From Entoloma clypeatum (Eukaryota; Basidiomycota; Agaricomycetes; Agaricales; Entolomataceae), in NCBI GenBank assembly GCA_963565915.1, contig OY751495.1, positions 1,984,001-2,048,000 of the forward strand: DNA of 64,000 nucleotides, read 5' to 3'. Each line of letters begins with the position of its first letter. Positions within the stretch are counted from its first letter, which is position 1. Below the pieces are notes generated by a model. That model had not been told where the DNA came from, searched no databases, and worked only from the letters and a program-made list of their open reading frames with translations. A program made the translations under genes and the position numbers. This document shows positions 31,641 to 42,087 of this stretch, in pieces.

Positions 31641-31959
31641 ACCTTTGCTTGGGTTCTCTCCATGGCCAGAAGCCAACCAGATAAGCCCCACCATCGTTGG
31701 TGCGCCGTGCAGCGGGGTTTCGTCGGGGTGTTGATGATCATGCTCCGGTGGGATTGTTAGGAAGAGGGAGGAGCCTGGAGCAAACCCAAGGAGTCCAGGT
31801 TCGCAAGAGGTTTGAGCGCTCGGCGATAATGATATGCGTGGCTTCAGTAGAAGGCCTCATGAAATGGGGAAATCGTGCAATGGGAGCGCGTATTGGAGAT
31901 CTAGACGGTCACGGTGACACGCAATTGTTCGCCCATAAAGATTACCATCCAACTATCTA

Positions 31960-33245
31960 CAAGCGTCGCAACCAAACGCGCTTTTACACAAGCACGCTCT
32001 GCTCATCACACCCGGCTTCAAGGATCTGCAAAGTTGTCGAAGTCGACGAACGCGTGACGCTTGTTGCGGATTCTTACTGACATTCAATAGATGCTAAAGT
32101 ACTCAAACAAGATTTCCAGAAACTGTACGACAAAGGCTACCGCTCTCTCGCCCTCGTTCTCGTACACTCATACACATTCCCGGACCACGGACGCATCGTC
32201 GCTCCATTGCGCGCTCCACGCATGTTTCGGAATCCGTGCGGCTTCTTCCCATGATCAAGATAGTCCCTCGTGGTGTGTCCTCCACAGCAGACGCCTATCT
32301 CACACCAATACTTTGGGAATATCTCGATGGCTTCTTCAGAGGATTTCACGAAAGCTTGAAAGACGGCCGCGTGAGGAGCCCCCTGTGGAGTTTATGGGGT
32401 GCGATGGCGGGTTGCTCGATCTGAACAAATTCTCGGGTCTGAAATGCATCCCGAGTGCCGGGGCGGGCGGTGTTGTCGGCTATGCTTTGATGAGCTGGAG
32501 GACAAGCACCTATCATTATCGAGTATGTCTTTGTCTCGCTCCAAATCTTGATGATGTGTTAATGTCCCTTGTTCCTCAGCTTGGATGTCGGGGGGACCTC
32601 CACGGATGTGTCCAGATTCGACGGAAGATACGAAGTTGTGTACGAGACGACAACTGCCGGAGTTACGATACAGTCACCTCAATTGGACATCAACAGTTGC
32701 AGCTGGTGGCGGATCTTGCCTCACATTCAGCAATGCCCCTTTCCTAGCTGAGTTCATTTTTATTCTACCTGTATAGCTTTGCACCCTTCGGCGGTGCTGG
32801 CGGACAGCACACTTGTGAAAATGCCAAGCTCCTTGCGATCAAGACCATTCTGATTCATTGCCCCAGCTCTATCCTATCTATATGGGTTGGCGCTCGCTGA
32901 CAGGTTGGTTCTCCAGTCTCCGATACCTCCCTGACTGGAATTACGGCATTCATACTGACATGTGTGTACACTGCAGAGAATTCGAGCTCCAAGAACCCTG
33001 TTTGACTCTCTCATTGCCCGGTTGGACAAGCTGACGGCAGAGGTGCTGGAGAAGCAGGGGTTCGAGAATAAGCGCGTGCAGCTGAATGTGCGGTTTGAGG
33101 GCACAGATACGGCGTTGATGGTGCTGCCGAATGAGAAGGACGGAAATAGGAAGGAGGACTTTGAGGCGGCGTCCGAGAGAGTGTATAACTTTGAGTTTGG
33201 GTTCTTGCTTGAGATAAAGAGTATCATTGTGGATGATATATCAAG
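31960..33245 (+). pseudogene. Decayed second copy of the 5-oxoprolinase HyuA half
   Basis: Plus-strand pieces match successive exons of the gene at 11.6-14.5 kb: a scrambled TTVATNALL region (near 31965-32025), [91 protein letters not shown] (near 32790), and DKLTAEV through [17 protein letters not shown]. The exons between VTIQSPQLD and FGGAGGQH are missing, several frames are broken, and the match ends at IIVDDI, one exon earlier than the first copy. Introns are still visible at the same positions, so this arose by DNA duplication and not retroposition. It lies in inverted orientation to the first copy, on the far side of the DyP array. Confidence 0.85.
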
Positions 33246-33447
33246 GCCCGTTGCTTCGCACTCAACCAAAATGTGGCTACTACAATTCAAACGTGCTCTC
33301 TTCACCATCAGGAATGGAGGCGAGTAGCAACCTCTTGTTTCATGGCGTGCACCAAATGTTGTTCCAAAGCTTATATTAATCATGAATTCACGATAATTCG
33401 TTGAATCTGCAAAGATTACTGCATGGAATTCGGCAATAGGTACTAGT

Positions 33448-34896
33448 CTACAATGCATCAATATTGGCCAATTCAGTCTGTCTTTCATCAGCACTTCCCG
33501 GTGCCAACGTCTCCAAGTCAACCAGGTATACCACATCGCCCTTCTTGCAGAAGTTGCGTCGTGCAATGTCGCCATGAGTGTATCCTTTTGAGTGAATATG
33601 ACCAAAAGCAGATTTCATCTTCCTCCCCGTCTGGGTATCGATCGGCCCATCTTCGGGGATTGCAGTACCGACATCTTCAAGAGCAAGGAGCCTCAGGAGT
33701 CCCCAAATGTTGTAATATCCACGAACACGTGGAATGACTACACCTTGAAGATTCTGCAAGGTTGCATGATTACGCACCTCCCTATCGAGTGCATCGAAGG
33801 AATCTCTTTTTTGAAAAAGGTCAACGACTTTGCAGAAGACATCCAGATCGCCTCCAGCAAAAACTCCCCTTGCCAGCGTTGCCTTTACAGTGCAGCCCCG
33901 TTTCGGGGAGTGGCGCACGGAAGTACGCTGGAAATGGCAAAGACGAGGATCAAGTTGTAAGATTGGATATGATCCAGCCACGACGGTCGAGCGATAAGAC
34001 CCTGCCAGTTTGATAGCTTGATCACGGTCATGGGTGGCGGTGGGAGATGAACCGAAGTATCGGTCAGGGGGCGCTTTGGCAGGGGTTGGAGAACCATGAA
34101 ACGAGGTGGAGGTGACTTCGGCAAGCAGGATAATGCCCACAAAGGCTTTGAGCATGCTTGGCGCGCTAGTCGAATCAATCTCTATCGGCCCGTGGTACTG
34201 CAAGGTTTTGCCTTTGCAGTCAGCAGTCTCAACACGTTGAAAAAACCAAGCACGCTGCATATTGCTGAGGATGCCGTATTTGTTGTCGTTGAATGTCATG
34301 TAGCCATAGAGTTGGTGGACAGCATCGACTGACTGTCGCTCTGGGACACTGCGAGCATTTTGTTGAAAATACTTTGGCAAATTTTCAAGAGGTGCCGCCC
34401 ATTTTGTCTTGTACTCAACCTGTATCATAGGATGGGGGAGGTCAAATACAGGGATCAGTGCGAGTACACGCACCATGACCTTTGGATGCCAGGTAGGGTT
34501 CCGCAACCAAGAAAAGTCAGGCTCCCCAACAATCTGATTAATCCCAGTATCTGAACGCATAAACCGTCCTTGAATTCCAAGTATCTCCAGCACTTCAACG
34601 ACCAAATCATGTAGCTGTACTTTTGCTTCGCCACGAACATCTTCTTCGCTAGACACGGCTTGTGGTTTCTTTGGCATAGATCCGATATCATATTCGGCAC
34701 CAGAGGCGATGTTCACGGCGGACATGCGAGAAGTGATGGCCTGGTGGATGTCAGTCTCAAATCCAACCCATGGGATGAATTTTGCAAGATCAGTTTGTGG
34801 ATACGCTCGCTCATTTGTGTATGCGGGGCTGTGAATATCATCGGTCCAGAAGATACCAGTTGGGCGATAGGACAAAGTGGGAAGCGTGGTTTTCAT
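33448..34896 (-). CDS. PD-(D/E)XK nuclease-like plus protein-kinase-like fusion
   Basis: Single-exon ORF of 482 residues. The N-terminal half holds the pattern GEPDFSW, then about 25 residues later VEYKTKW, followed by a helix AVHQLYGYMTFNDNKYGILSN. That order (D, E-x-K, Q/Y helix) is the layout of restriction-endonuclease-fold nucleases. The C-terminal half is kinase-like: a beta3 lysine in FCKVVDLF, a helix-C acidic residue in LDREV, catalytic loop HGDIARRNF, and YLVDLE in place of DFG. No clear glycine loop is seen. Such nuclease-kinase pairings have been described in Crinkler-like eukaryotic effectors; that link is inference. It is intron-free, unlike nearly all neighbours, and its start lies 35 bases from that of the gene on the other strand. 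Confidence 0.65.
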   Translation of the reverse strand: MKTTLPTLSYRPTGIFWTDDIHSPAYTNERAYPQTDLAKFIPWVGFETDIHQAITSRMSAVNIASGAEYDIGSMPKKPQAVSSEEDVRGEAKVQLHDLVVEVLEILGIQGRFMRSDTGINQIVGEPDFSWLRNPTWHPKVMVRVLALIPVFDLPHPMIQVEYKTKWAAPLENLPKYFQQNARSVPERQSVDAVHQLYGYMTFNDNKYGILSNMQRAWFFQRVETADCKGKTLQYHGPIEIDSTSAPSMLKAFVGIILLAEVTSTSFHGSPTPAKAPPDRYFGSSPTATHDRDQAIKLAGSYRSTVVAGSYPILQLDPRLCHFQRTSVRHSPKRGCTVKATLARGVFAGGDLDVFCKVVDLFQKRDSFDALDREVRNHATLQNLQGVVIPRVRGYYNIWGLLRLLALEDVGTAIPEDGPIDTQTGRKMKSAFGHIHSKGYTHGDIARRNFCKKGDVVYLVDLETLAPGSADERQTELANIDAL

Positions 34897-34931
34897 GATC
34901 AGCAGGAGTCAATTGGCGTGACGCGTGACGG

Positions 34932-37612
34932 ATGATCATCTTGTTTCGTGCCACTGGCACGACGCGTCAAGACACGGACGCGTCGAACGCGCTCGATGTC
35001 AATTCACGGGTCCTCGCGCCGCCCCCCAATCCACCTCAGTACTCCTTACCGGTGCCACCCGTGGACAGAGTACCGTCCCTGTCATGGATATGCCTCCGCT
35101 TGCTGGCGGAGTACCCAGACCAGATAGACCTCAATGGTGCCCGCCTGCATTATGACGCCGCACGTTCCGACATCTTGCAATCCATGGATGTGCAACCGGT
35201 AGATCCACGACTATGGGCTACACTCGTGCAAATATATGACAACCTCCCCGCCCACGTCCGGACCCATCCTCTCCCGCTGTCCGACTCTTATGTCCCGCTT
35301 CTCCAGCGCATCCTCTCCAACCCGCGCTTCTCCATCATCACCGTCCTCGATCTTCCCAAGTGCCCTCACCTTGCGGACGAAACTATCTATGCCCTCAGCC
35401 CGCTGCACTCCCTCGTGGCGCTCGATGCCAGCGCAACGACCCTTTCCGCCTACGGCATCAAATCCCTTGCCGATACGCTCCAGTGGGTCGACGATGGCCC
35501 ACAGCGCCGTGGACCATGGCCACTTCGCATTCTCCGTCTGCGAAACTGTTCCAAGGTCACCAACGCCGTCTACCCACACCTTCTCAAGTTTCCTCTTCTA
35601 TCCGTTCTGGACCTCCGTGGCACCGCATGCATTCCGTCTACCAAGATACCCTTCCGTCCCACCGATACCCGACTCTTTTTCTACCCGAACCCCCTCACCG
35701 CCGCCGTGGACTATCTATCCGCTCAGATTTTGCCCTCAGAACTATATGGATCCGAAAATGCCTTCACACTCTCCATAGCTAGTCTTGACCACCCGCCCAG
35801 ACCCAGATGGCCCACTACCCAGGTTGCCCCAGAAAACTCTTTCGTTGTTATTCCACCTGATTCAGAGCGCTTCGTTTCTGGAAATTCGGTGTCCTTTGAC
35901 CAGGAAAACACCAAACGTCTGCAAATCCTTCAGTTTCAGCGTGAGAAGAAGGAGTGGCTTCAACGTCGTAGAAGTTACGGACGAGATAATTTTGATGGTG
36001 GGGATGGAGGTTCTTCGTTTCAAGATGGCTCGTTCCTAAATAGTGAATATGAAGGAGGATGGGATCCCACAAATGGATTTCACACCGATGATAGTGAGGA
36101 TCTTGATGAAAAATCGGACGAAAATGACGTACAATGCAGTGAAGATGAAGATGACGGCGAAGACAGTGAAGACGAGGACGAGCATCCACAAAATACTGAC
36201 GTGGATCTGGAGCTCATTGGGGGGATGCCACAAATACCCCATTCTTCAGTAAATACATTTCTTACCTACCTCTTCCTGCTAAACTCATCGATTCTACGCA
36301 GATATCGTCAGCGAATACGGCCCAAGAACCACATGTTACAGCTCCTGGTTCCAGCTCTGGCGCTGCTCTTCCCGCACATCCACTTCTTCCTACACATCCT
36401 TCAACTGAACACACCGCCCGTTCGTCCGCCCAGTTCGATATTTCCTCCAATGTTACGTGGCCCGCTATCGCTCCTTCCACGTTGATAGCACGAACATCAT
36501 TACTAAGACCAGGTCAAGCTCAAACGCCTCTTCACCGCCGCCCTTACCCTCTCTCCGGATCGTTACCCTCACTTCCTACTTTCCGTCCTCTGCCTAGTCA
36601 CGGAACTCCCGGTATAAACTCAGCATCGACTTCAACCTCAAAGTCTGTCCCGCCAGCAATATTCTACGGCCCGCCACCTTGTTTCGATGCTCATCAAACA
36701 GGTGGATACTCTGGGAAGGAATATTATTTGAAGCCACAGGAGCTATCCCTCTCCGCCTTGAGATATGCCGCTGAGTTGATGCTCTATCGTGTGCCTGGGC
36801 CACCGGGGTGGAGAGAGCTCGAGCGCGCCATTCGTTCCCAAAAAAAGGGACCACAACTGAAGGAGGAGAACTTGAAGCAGATCGGGACCGCGACAGTAGA
36901 TCGGAACCGCACCAAACAGGGACAAGCCCAGGGGCATATTATAGCCCAAGCACGGATCGAGGCGCTGAGAGAAACCGCAAGGAGGAAGTCTATGCCTTTA
37001 CCTTCGGGCGCTGCGAGCACGCCAACGACAGCGGTGGATCGCAATCCGTTCAGGAAAGCATCTCAACCGCTGAGTCTAAATGCACCCGCGGTCAACGAAA
37101 TCGGCAGGAACAGACCATTGAGGCCGATTTCAGAAGTGCCGATTCCCGTATTTTCAAAGGACCTTATATTGACGCCGGGGTCGGGTGGTAAATGCATGCG
37201 TCCGGCAGACAAAGGCGAGAGGAAGAAGGGGAAGAATACAATCGGCTTTCGCCCCTCTTCTTTCTCCTCTTTTACAACTACAAGCCCACTGATCGAGAAG
37301 AAGGAAACTGAAAGGGAGGCGACTGGATTTCGTCCTTCCTCCTCTTCGCTCAAACCTAACAAAAGAACACCGTTCAAGTCCAAGCCCGATGCTGAGCCCA
37401 GGAAAAAGCGGTCATTGGAGGGAACCGATTCTGAGTCACAGCATAAGGATGAGGCGGCGAACAAGAAGGCGAAATACACGACACGCCATGTCGCGGCCAC
37501 CAGTGCGAGATTGGTGAAGGGAAATGGGAAGCAGAACACAGGGGAGAAGGGCGGGGATAGGAGGAAGAGTGCGCCTGGTTCGTTTGACTGGGCTGCTTGG
37601 GGGAAGGGGTAA
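34932..37612 (+). CDS. Leucine-rich-repeat-like protein with acidic tract and basic C terminus
   Basis: Two exons (34932-36248, 36302-37612) join in frame to 875 residues. Residues about 130-240 resemble ribonuclease-inhibitor-type leucine-rich repeats (ITVLDLPKCPHLADETIYAL, LVALDASATTLSAYGIKSLA, LRILRLRNCSKVTNAVYPHL, LSVLDLRGT), as in Amn1 or F-box partners. A strongly acidic, low-complexity stretch near residues 380-420 (EDEDDGEDSEDEDE) follows. The C-terminal 400 residues are Pro/Ser/Lys-rich with KKRS and KKAK-type nuclear-localisation-like clusters. No enzymatic motif is seen. It is possibly a nuclear adaptor; I do not recognise a named orthologue. Confidence 0.75.
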
Positions 37613-37974
37613 CAGATATTTTCAACCTGCTCAGGCACACAATAACACGCGCTTTGGGGTACTCGAGGCCTCAATGTAAGCCTTTCGACCATCCTGGGCT
37701 CCAAAGCCCCCCGACGAATTGTGCTATATATCTCCCTGGACTCACCCTGTTGACTCTAGAACCGACAACACCATGGGTCGCGAATAGAAAGACGAAGCTT
37801 GAAGTGCTAGGAGCCTGATGTATTACTTGGGTAAAGGGATCAATGGGGTCATCGGGGCGGGTTCCGCCGGTCTTGCCACAATTGTGGATGGAAATACAAT
37901 CTTTGGGTCAGTCATTTGCAGAGAAGATTGTTGAGGGGTCAGTTGGGTCAGTCGGTTGTCGCCGAAGGGTCATC
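37613..37974. other. Gap after the repeat protein
   Basis: No gene is seen. Short direct repeats of ggtcagt(t/c)gggtcagtc occur near 37905-37955. The expected continuation of the calpain-like fragment is absent here. Confidence 0.4.
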
Positions 37975-38658
37975 AAACCTTGTTCACGAAGGAGAAATCA
38001 ACGATAACGACCACCCAGGCTGTGTCCCGGAAGAAGAAGAATCCATAAACGCCGACTTTCTCATCACGCTGATCAGATCATAAATGGACACGGACTGTGA
38101 GATCAGGCAAAAACTGCTGCCAAAACCTTGAAACATTGCAACTCACAGCAATACAAAATTTCTCCACAAGTCCTTTCGCAGTCGACATCGTAGCCAGAGC
38201 CGACAGGAACCAGCAATCACCAAGCTCACCCTGAATAATATCATTCGAGTTGGCACCATTTATAAAGAACGACGGATTTTCGAAGATCTGAGTTGCACGC
38301 TGGACATCTGACGCATCAACAGGTCAAGTTTGAAGATAGGGCATACAAACACCGCGTTCTGTCATTTTCCAAATCGAATTCGATGTCTCTGTTTGCCGAC
38401 AGAGACGGATGTTAGAAGATCAGTTGATATTTGGATAGAGAATATTTACCTGAATCCCATACCCCCCTGACGACGCCCCCGCGCAATGTCTGCAACACGC
38501 AATTTGCATTCTTCCAGCGCTTTTTCGAGTTCATTCGTCACAAGCAACGCCCCGTATTTCTGTTCTTGGGTGAAAGAGGCTTTGGTGGGTCCAGGTGTTT
38601 GTGGCTTAGCACTGTGCTTTCGGCGTGAGGAGGGAGTTTGACGCTTGTGGTGAGTCAT
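37975..38658 (-). pseudogene. Truncated and frameshifted calpain-like cysteine protease
   Basis: The minus strand starts MTHHKRQTPSSRRKHSAKPQ, then LVTNELEKALEECKLRVADIAR. It passes an intron to RDIEFDLENDRTRCLYALSS, breaks frame near 38310 (TGT followed by TGA), and resumes as DVQRATQIFENPSFFINGAN, then GELGDCWFLSALATMSTAKG, LVEKFCIA and, after another intron, DEKVGVYGFFFFRDTAWV. GDCWFLSAL is the calpain active-site cysteine motif. The sequence stops after VIVDFSFVNKV, before the His and Asn of the catalytic triad. With the frameshift and the missing C-terminal two thirds, the gene is dead. Confidence 0.75.
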
Positions 38659-39831
38659 TCTTTTGGTGGGTGGTGAAAAAGAGTTGGTTGAAACGATTGA
38701 ATGGGGTTCTCGTAACTTCTTTGAAACTTATATCCGGAATCTTTGGGCGCTTGTTCGTTCCATCGCAGCGATCATGATCCATCGACATTCGGCTCATGCA
38801 TGAGCAATGGCCATGGAGACCTGAAATCTGGAACGGTGGGGTATCACGAACCATGATCCCATGGTAGTTCGTCGGCATTCCAGATGTCCAATAAAAACGA
38901 GGATATATAAGTTCTGGGAAGCTCGAGTCAGTTTTCAACGTTGCTTCCCCTGCTGTTTAGATTACTTTGGCTTCTTTGGGTAGCCTTGTAGTAGTAGCTT
39001 GTAGTGTAGAATCAACTTGGAGGAGGTTTATCATTTTAAGTCCTAACAAGGCCGCGACAGACTGGGTGAAGCGAACCTGATACCATATCGTCAAAGTCTG
39101 CCTGCTTCTTGGGGCGGACTTTGCTATATATCCTCATTATATTCAGTCGTTTGCGGACGCTGACACCTACATATACTTAGAATGCCACTCTGAACAAACT
39201 GTTTTCGACGTACCGTGATAACATGGATTTTCACAAGATCTTCCTTTCTGAATCAGCCGCAATGAAATTGTAGGATTCAGCGTTCATAAGAGTCGAAATA
39301 TTTCATCAGTACTCCGGGTTGGCCAAATCGCCAGCCAAGCCTTGCATCTGTCCCCAGTACCCATCAATCAGCCTTTCGTAAACCCTCACATTGGTGTATC
39401 AGACGTACCCACTGATAAATTAAAACGTCCAACGGTTGGATGTGCAAGTAGTATGAATGAGATGCGCCTGGATATGTGTATACCTGGGCCCACGAGGATT
39501 GTAAACGAGTCCGAGCTCTCCTGCAGCGATTCCGCCGATGGTGCCCAGTCTTGCGGCGGACACCTTGTCATAACACTGAAACGCGGAAAACCGTGTTGAT
39601 GTGGATTGAGATGGTCTACGCCGCGCTGGCCATGTAAAGCATGCATCGGAAATAGATGACACGTGGCATAGAATTGACCCTCGAGGGGCGAAGATGCGGA
39701 ATTCCAGCAGTTATTACTCACACGTAGCGCACCAGAATCGGCTGCTCTTCATTGGAAACGCTAACGTACTACAAACTTCCCTTGAGCATACATGCGGGAG
39801 AAAGCATGACTATATCTCACCAATAGTACAC
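38659..39831. other. Intergenic region, about 1.2 kb
   Basis: No gene is recognised on either strand; ORFs at 39342-39721 have no domain. Part must serve as the 3' flank of MET22. Confidence 0.4.
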
Positions 39832-41114
39832 TCACACTTTAGCCTTCGCCTCAGCCAAAGCCTGCTGAACGGCATCGAGGACTTTGACGTGTACATCCTT
39901 TCCTGCAGCCACCACGCCATGATTCTCACCCAGAGTCCTACCCAACCCAAAATTGAGTGGTTGGCCCCGTGAATCGGTCACCACACCACCTGCTTCTTCG
40001 ACAAGCACGGAACCAGGTGCATGATCCTGTGTGGAGTTCGTGAGTATTTGGACCATCAATGGAAGGGACGAACCCAGATCTTCTCCCGGTACCCGACCCC
40101 TGTGGGCATCCTCAGATAGGCAGCACCCTCACCCCGGGAAAGACAGCCGTACTTGGCTTGACTATCCATGCGAATAGGGCTGCGCGTTATGGACAGCAAA
40201 GATGCGACTCGGTCATTAAAAGAATGGGAGGAATGGGCAGCCTCCACGGATTCCAGAAAGTTGATCTCCGAAACGGAGATGCTGGGTATTTTGAGCGGCG
40301 TAGGATTCGCACCACCTAACGTCATCTGCATGAGGGTTTACGTGGTTAGCCTGGTGACCCAAAGACGGCGGAAGTGGGGTGAGCAAACCTGCTCCACACC
40401 GCAGCCTTTCACTGCAACGAATATACACCCTCGTTTTGAGTCCGGGTCGGCGGGGTCGACTGGAAGATTCGGGCATCCAATGACGCCGAGCTGTACTTGC
40501 GCATCGACGATGAGGGAAAGGCAAACGGCATACTGCTCTCCTCTGAGGAAACCCTTTGTGCCGTCGATTGGATCTATCGTCCACATCCCTTCAAAGCGAG
40601 TACTTATCTATGAGTAACTATAGTTGGATGAATTGAGAAGATACTCACTGCCAGTACTGCCACCGGGATGATTTCCTCGATCAATTGCGTCCAAAAGTTC
40701 TGCAGTGCTCCTCGTCTGGCCGGGCCCGACACCCCATTCGACATTGTCTCCGGCCCCAAGTTCAGCCACTAGCGCCTCATTTGCGAGGGCGATGATTCGA
40801 TCTCGAAGACCTGCGGCAGATTCTTCACGAAGCTGTGCGGCGTCTTCCTCGCCTACAATGGGATCTTTGGGAAACGCTCTATGCAGAATTGTACTAATCA
40901 AGGCTTGTGCTGCATAATCACCGACTAAAAGGGGCGATCAGGGCGATTTATCGAAGCGTGTAAGTGAGAGAGCAGGACCAGTAACGGGAGATTTATCTCC
41001 TTTGATGTGTGTTTCGTTTTTCACTAGCTTGTTGAAGACCGAATCGGTGAGCAAACAAGCTCTGCGAACAGCGGCAACTGCGACTTGTTTTTCTGTGGCG
41101 TACGGAAGAGACAT
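39832..41114 (-). CDS. MET22: 3'(2'),5'-bisphosphate nucleotidase (PAP phosphatase)
   Basis: Five exons (40979-41114, 40649-40924, 40389-40588, 40074-40325, 39832-40026) give 352 residues, the usual length for Hal2/Met22. The enzyme hydrolyses 3'-phosphoadenosine 5'-phosphate to AMP in sulfate assimilation and is a lithium/sodium target. Magnesium-site motifs are GEEDAAQLR in exon 2, DPIDGT at residues 143-148 (WTIDPIDGTKGFLRGEQYAV), and DHAPGSVLVEEAGGVVTD at the start of exon 5. The first intron uses a weak donor (gtcctg). Start taken at the ATG of MSLPYATEKQ, which aligns with the family N terminus. An in-frame ATG at 41156 would add MRHACASFFLQRYL, possibly organelle-targeting. Confidence 0.93.
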
Positions 41115-42087
41115 AAGATATCGTTGGAGAAAAAACGATGCACAGGCGTGGCGCATCGCATGATCAACATCACGTGGACAAATACCTAGCCACGGAGTAC
41201 ATACTTACTATAACTTTCTCTGGAACTCAGGCTCAGTCAAGTCACGGCATTTGTTATCCGTATCATGCACCATGTTCCAGCACTGTCTTATTTGACGTCG
41301 AATGCTGATTCACGAAGGCGAGGGCCAGGATAACATAAATCCATCTCAGCTCCGGATCGGCTCTCTCCTGACCTGCACCCCGAAATCGTTGTTCCTCGTT
41401 CCGCCTCAAGGAAGTGCTTATTCTCCATTTGAAAGAGTTTTAAGGTGCTGCCTTACATGCGGACTAGGCCTTTCATATGCGATGTCTTTTCTGGCACGCG
41501 TATCATCAAATGATTCCCGTCGACCTACGTTGCCCGATACTCAAGTACTGTTCTTTCCCAGAATTAACCAAGATTCGGCTATCTCTCATTCCCCAATCGC
41601 GTCCCCAATCGCTTATTTTCCTCTCCCTGATTTCAATACGGGAATGACCACGTTTTATGGCCCTTCGTGAACGTGCTCCGAGGACGGGCCACAACCCATA
41701 ATCTTTTGGGGTATTCACCGAATGCCCCCCATCTAAAAAAGGGGCAAGCGCAAACGGATTGCGTTTCCTTGAACATGAGCCTTTCGAATCTTGGAACACT
41801 ACTCGTAAGCCTCTCACGTCGTTCTATATCCTCAGCTCATTTGAGTCTACTGCTAAAGTGTTGCAGCATCACGATGCGAGCCTTCATCAACTTACCATCG
41901 AGGGGCTCTGATCGATCGCCCGTTCGACGGAGCAACTTGCTTCGGCGGCCGAAACCCTGGCCCAGTCGAAATTGAGGTCAGAATGGGGGCACTCATCGCC
42001 AAAACAAGTCACCCAGCTCTCCTGAGTGCAAAATCTCCGCAACACGAGTCACCATATAGACAGCCCATCCTTGGGCATCTTATTACA
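41115..42087. other. Divergent intergenic region between MET22 and kinase A
   Basis: About 970 bases without a recognisable gene. It holds the promoters of both flanking genes. The ORF at 41302-41670 has no family resemblance. Confidence 0.45.

Noticed and set aside
39342..39721. Complementary ORFs in the gap left of MET22
   Set aside because: Both strands are open over the same bases with no domain, typical of chance ORFs.
41302..41670. 122-codon ORF upstream of MET22
   Set aside because: Not recognised, lies in a divergent promoter region, and is overlapped by an equally long antisense ORF.
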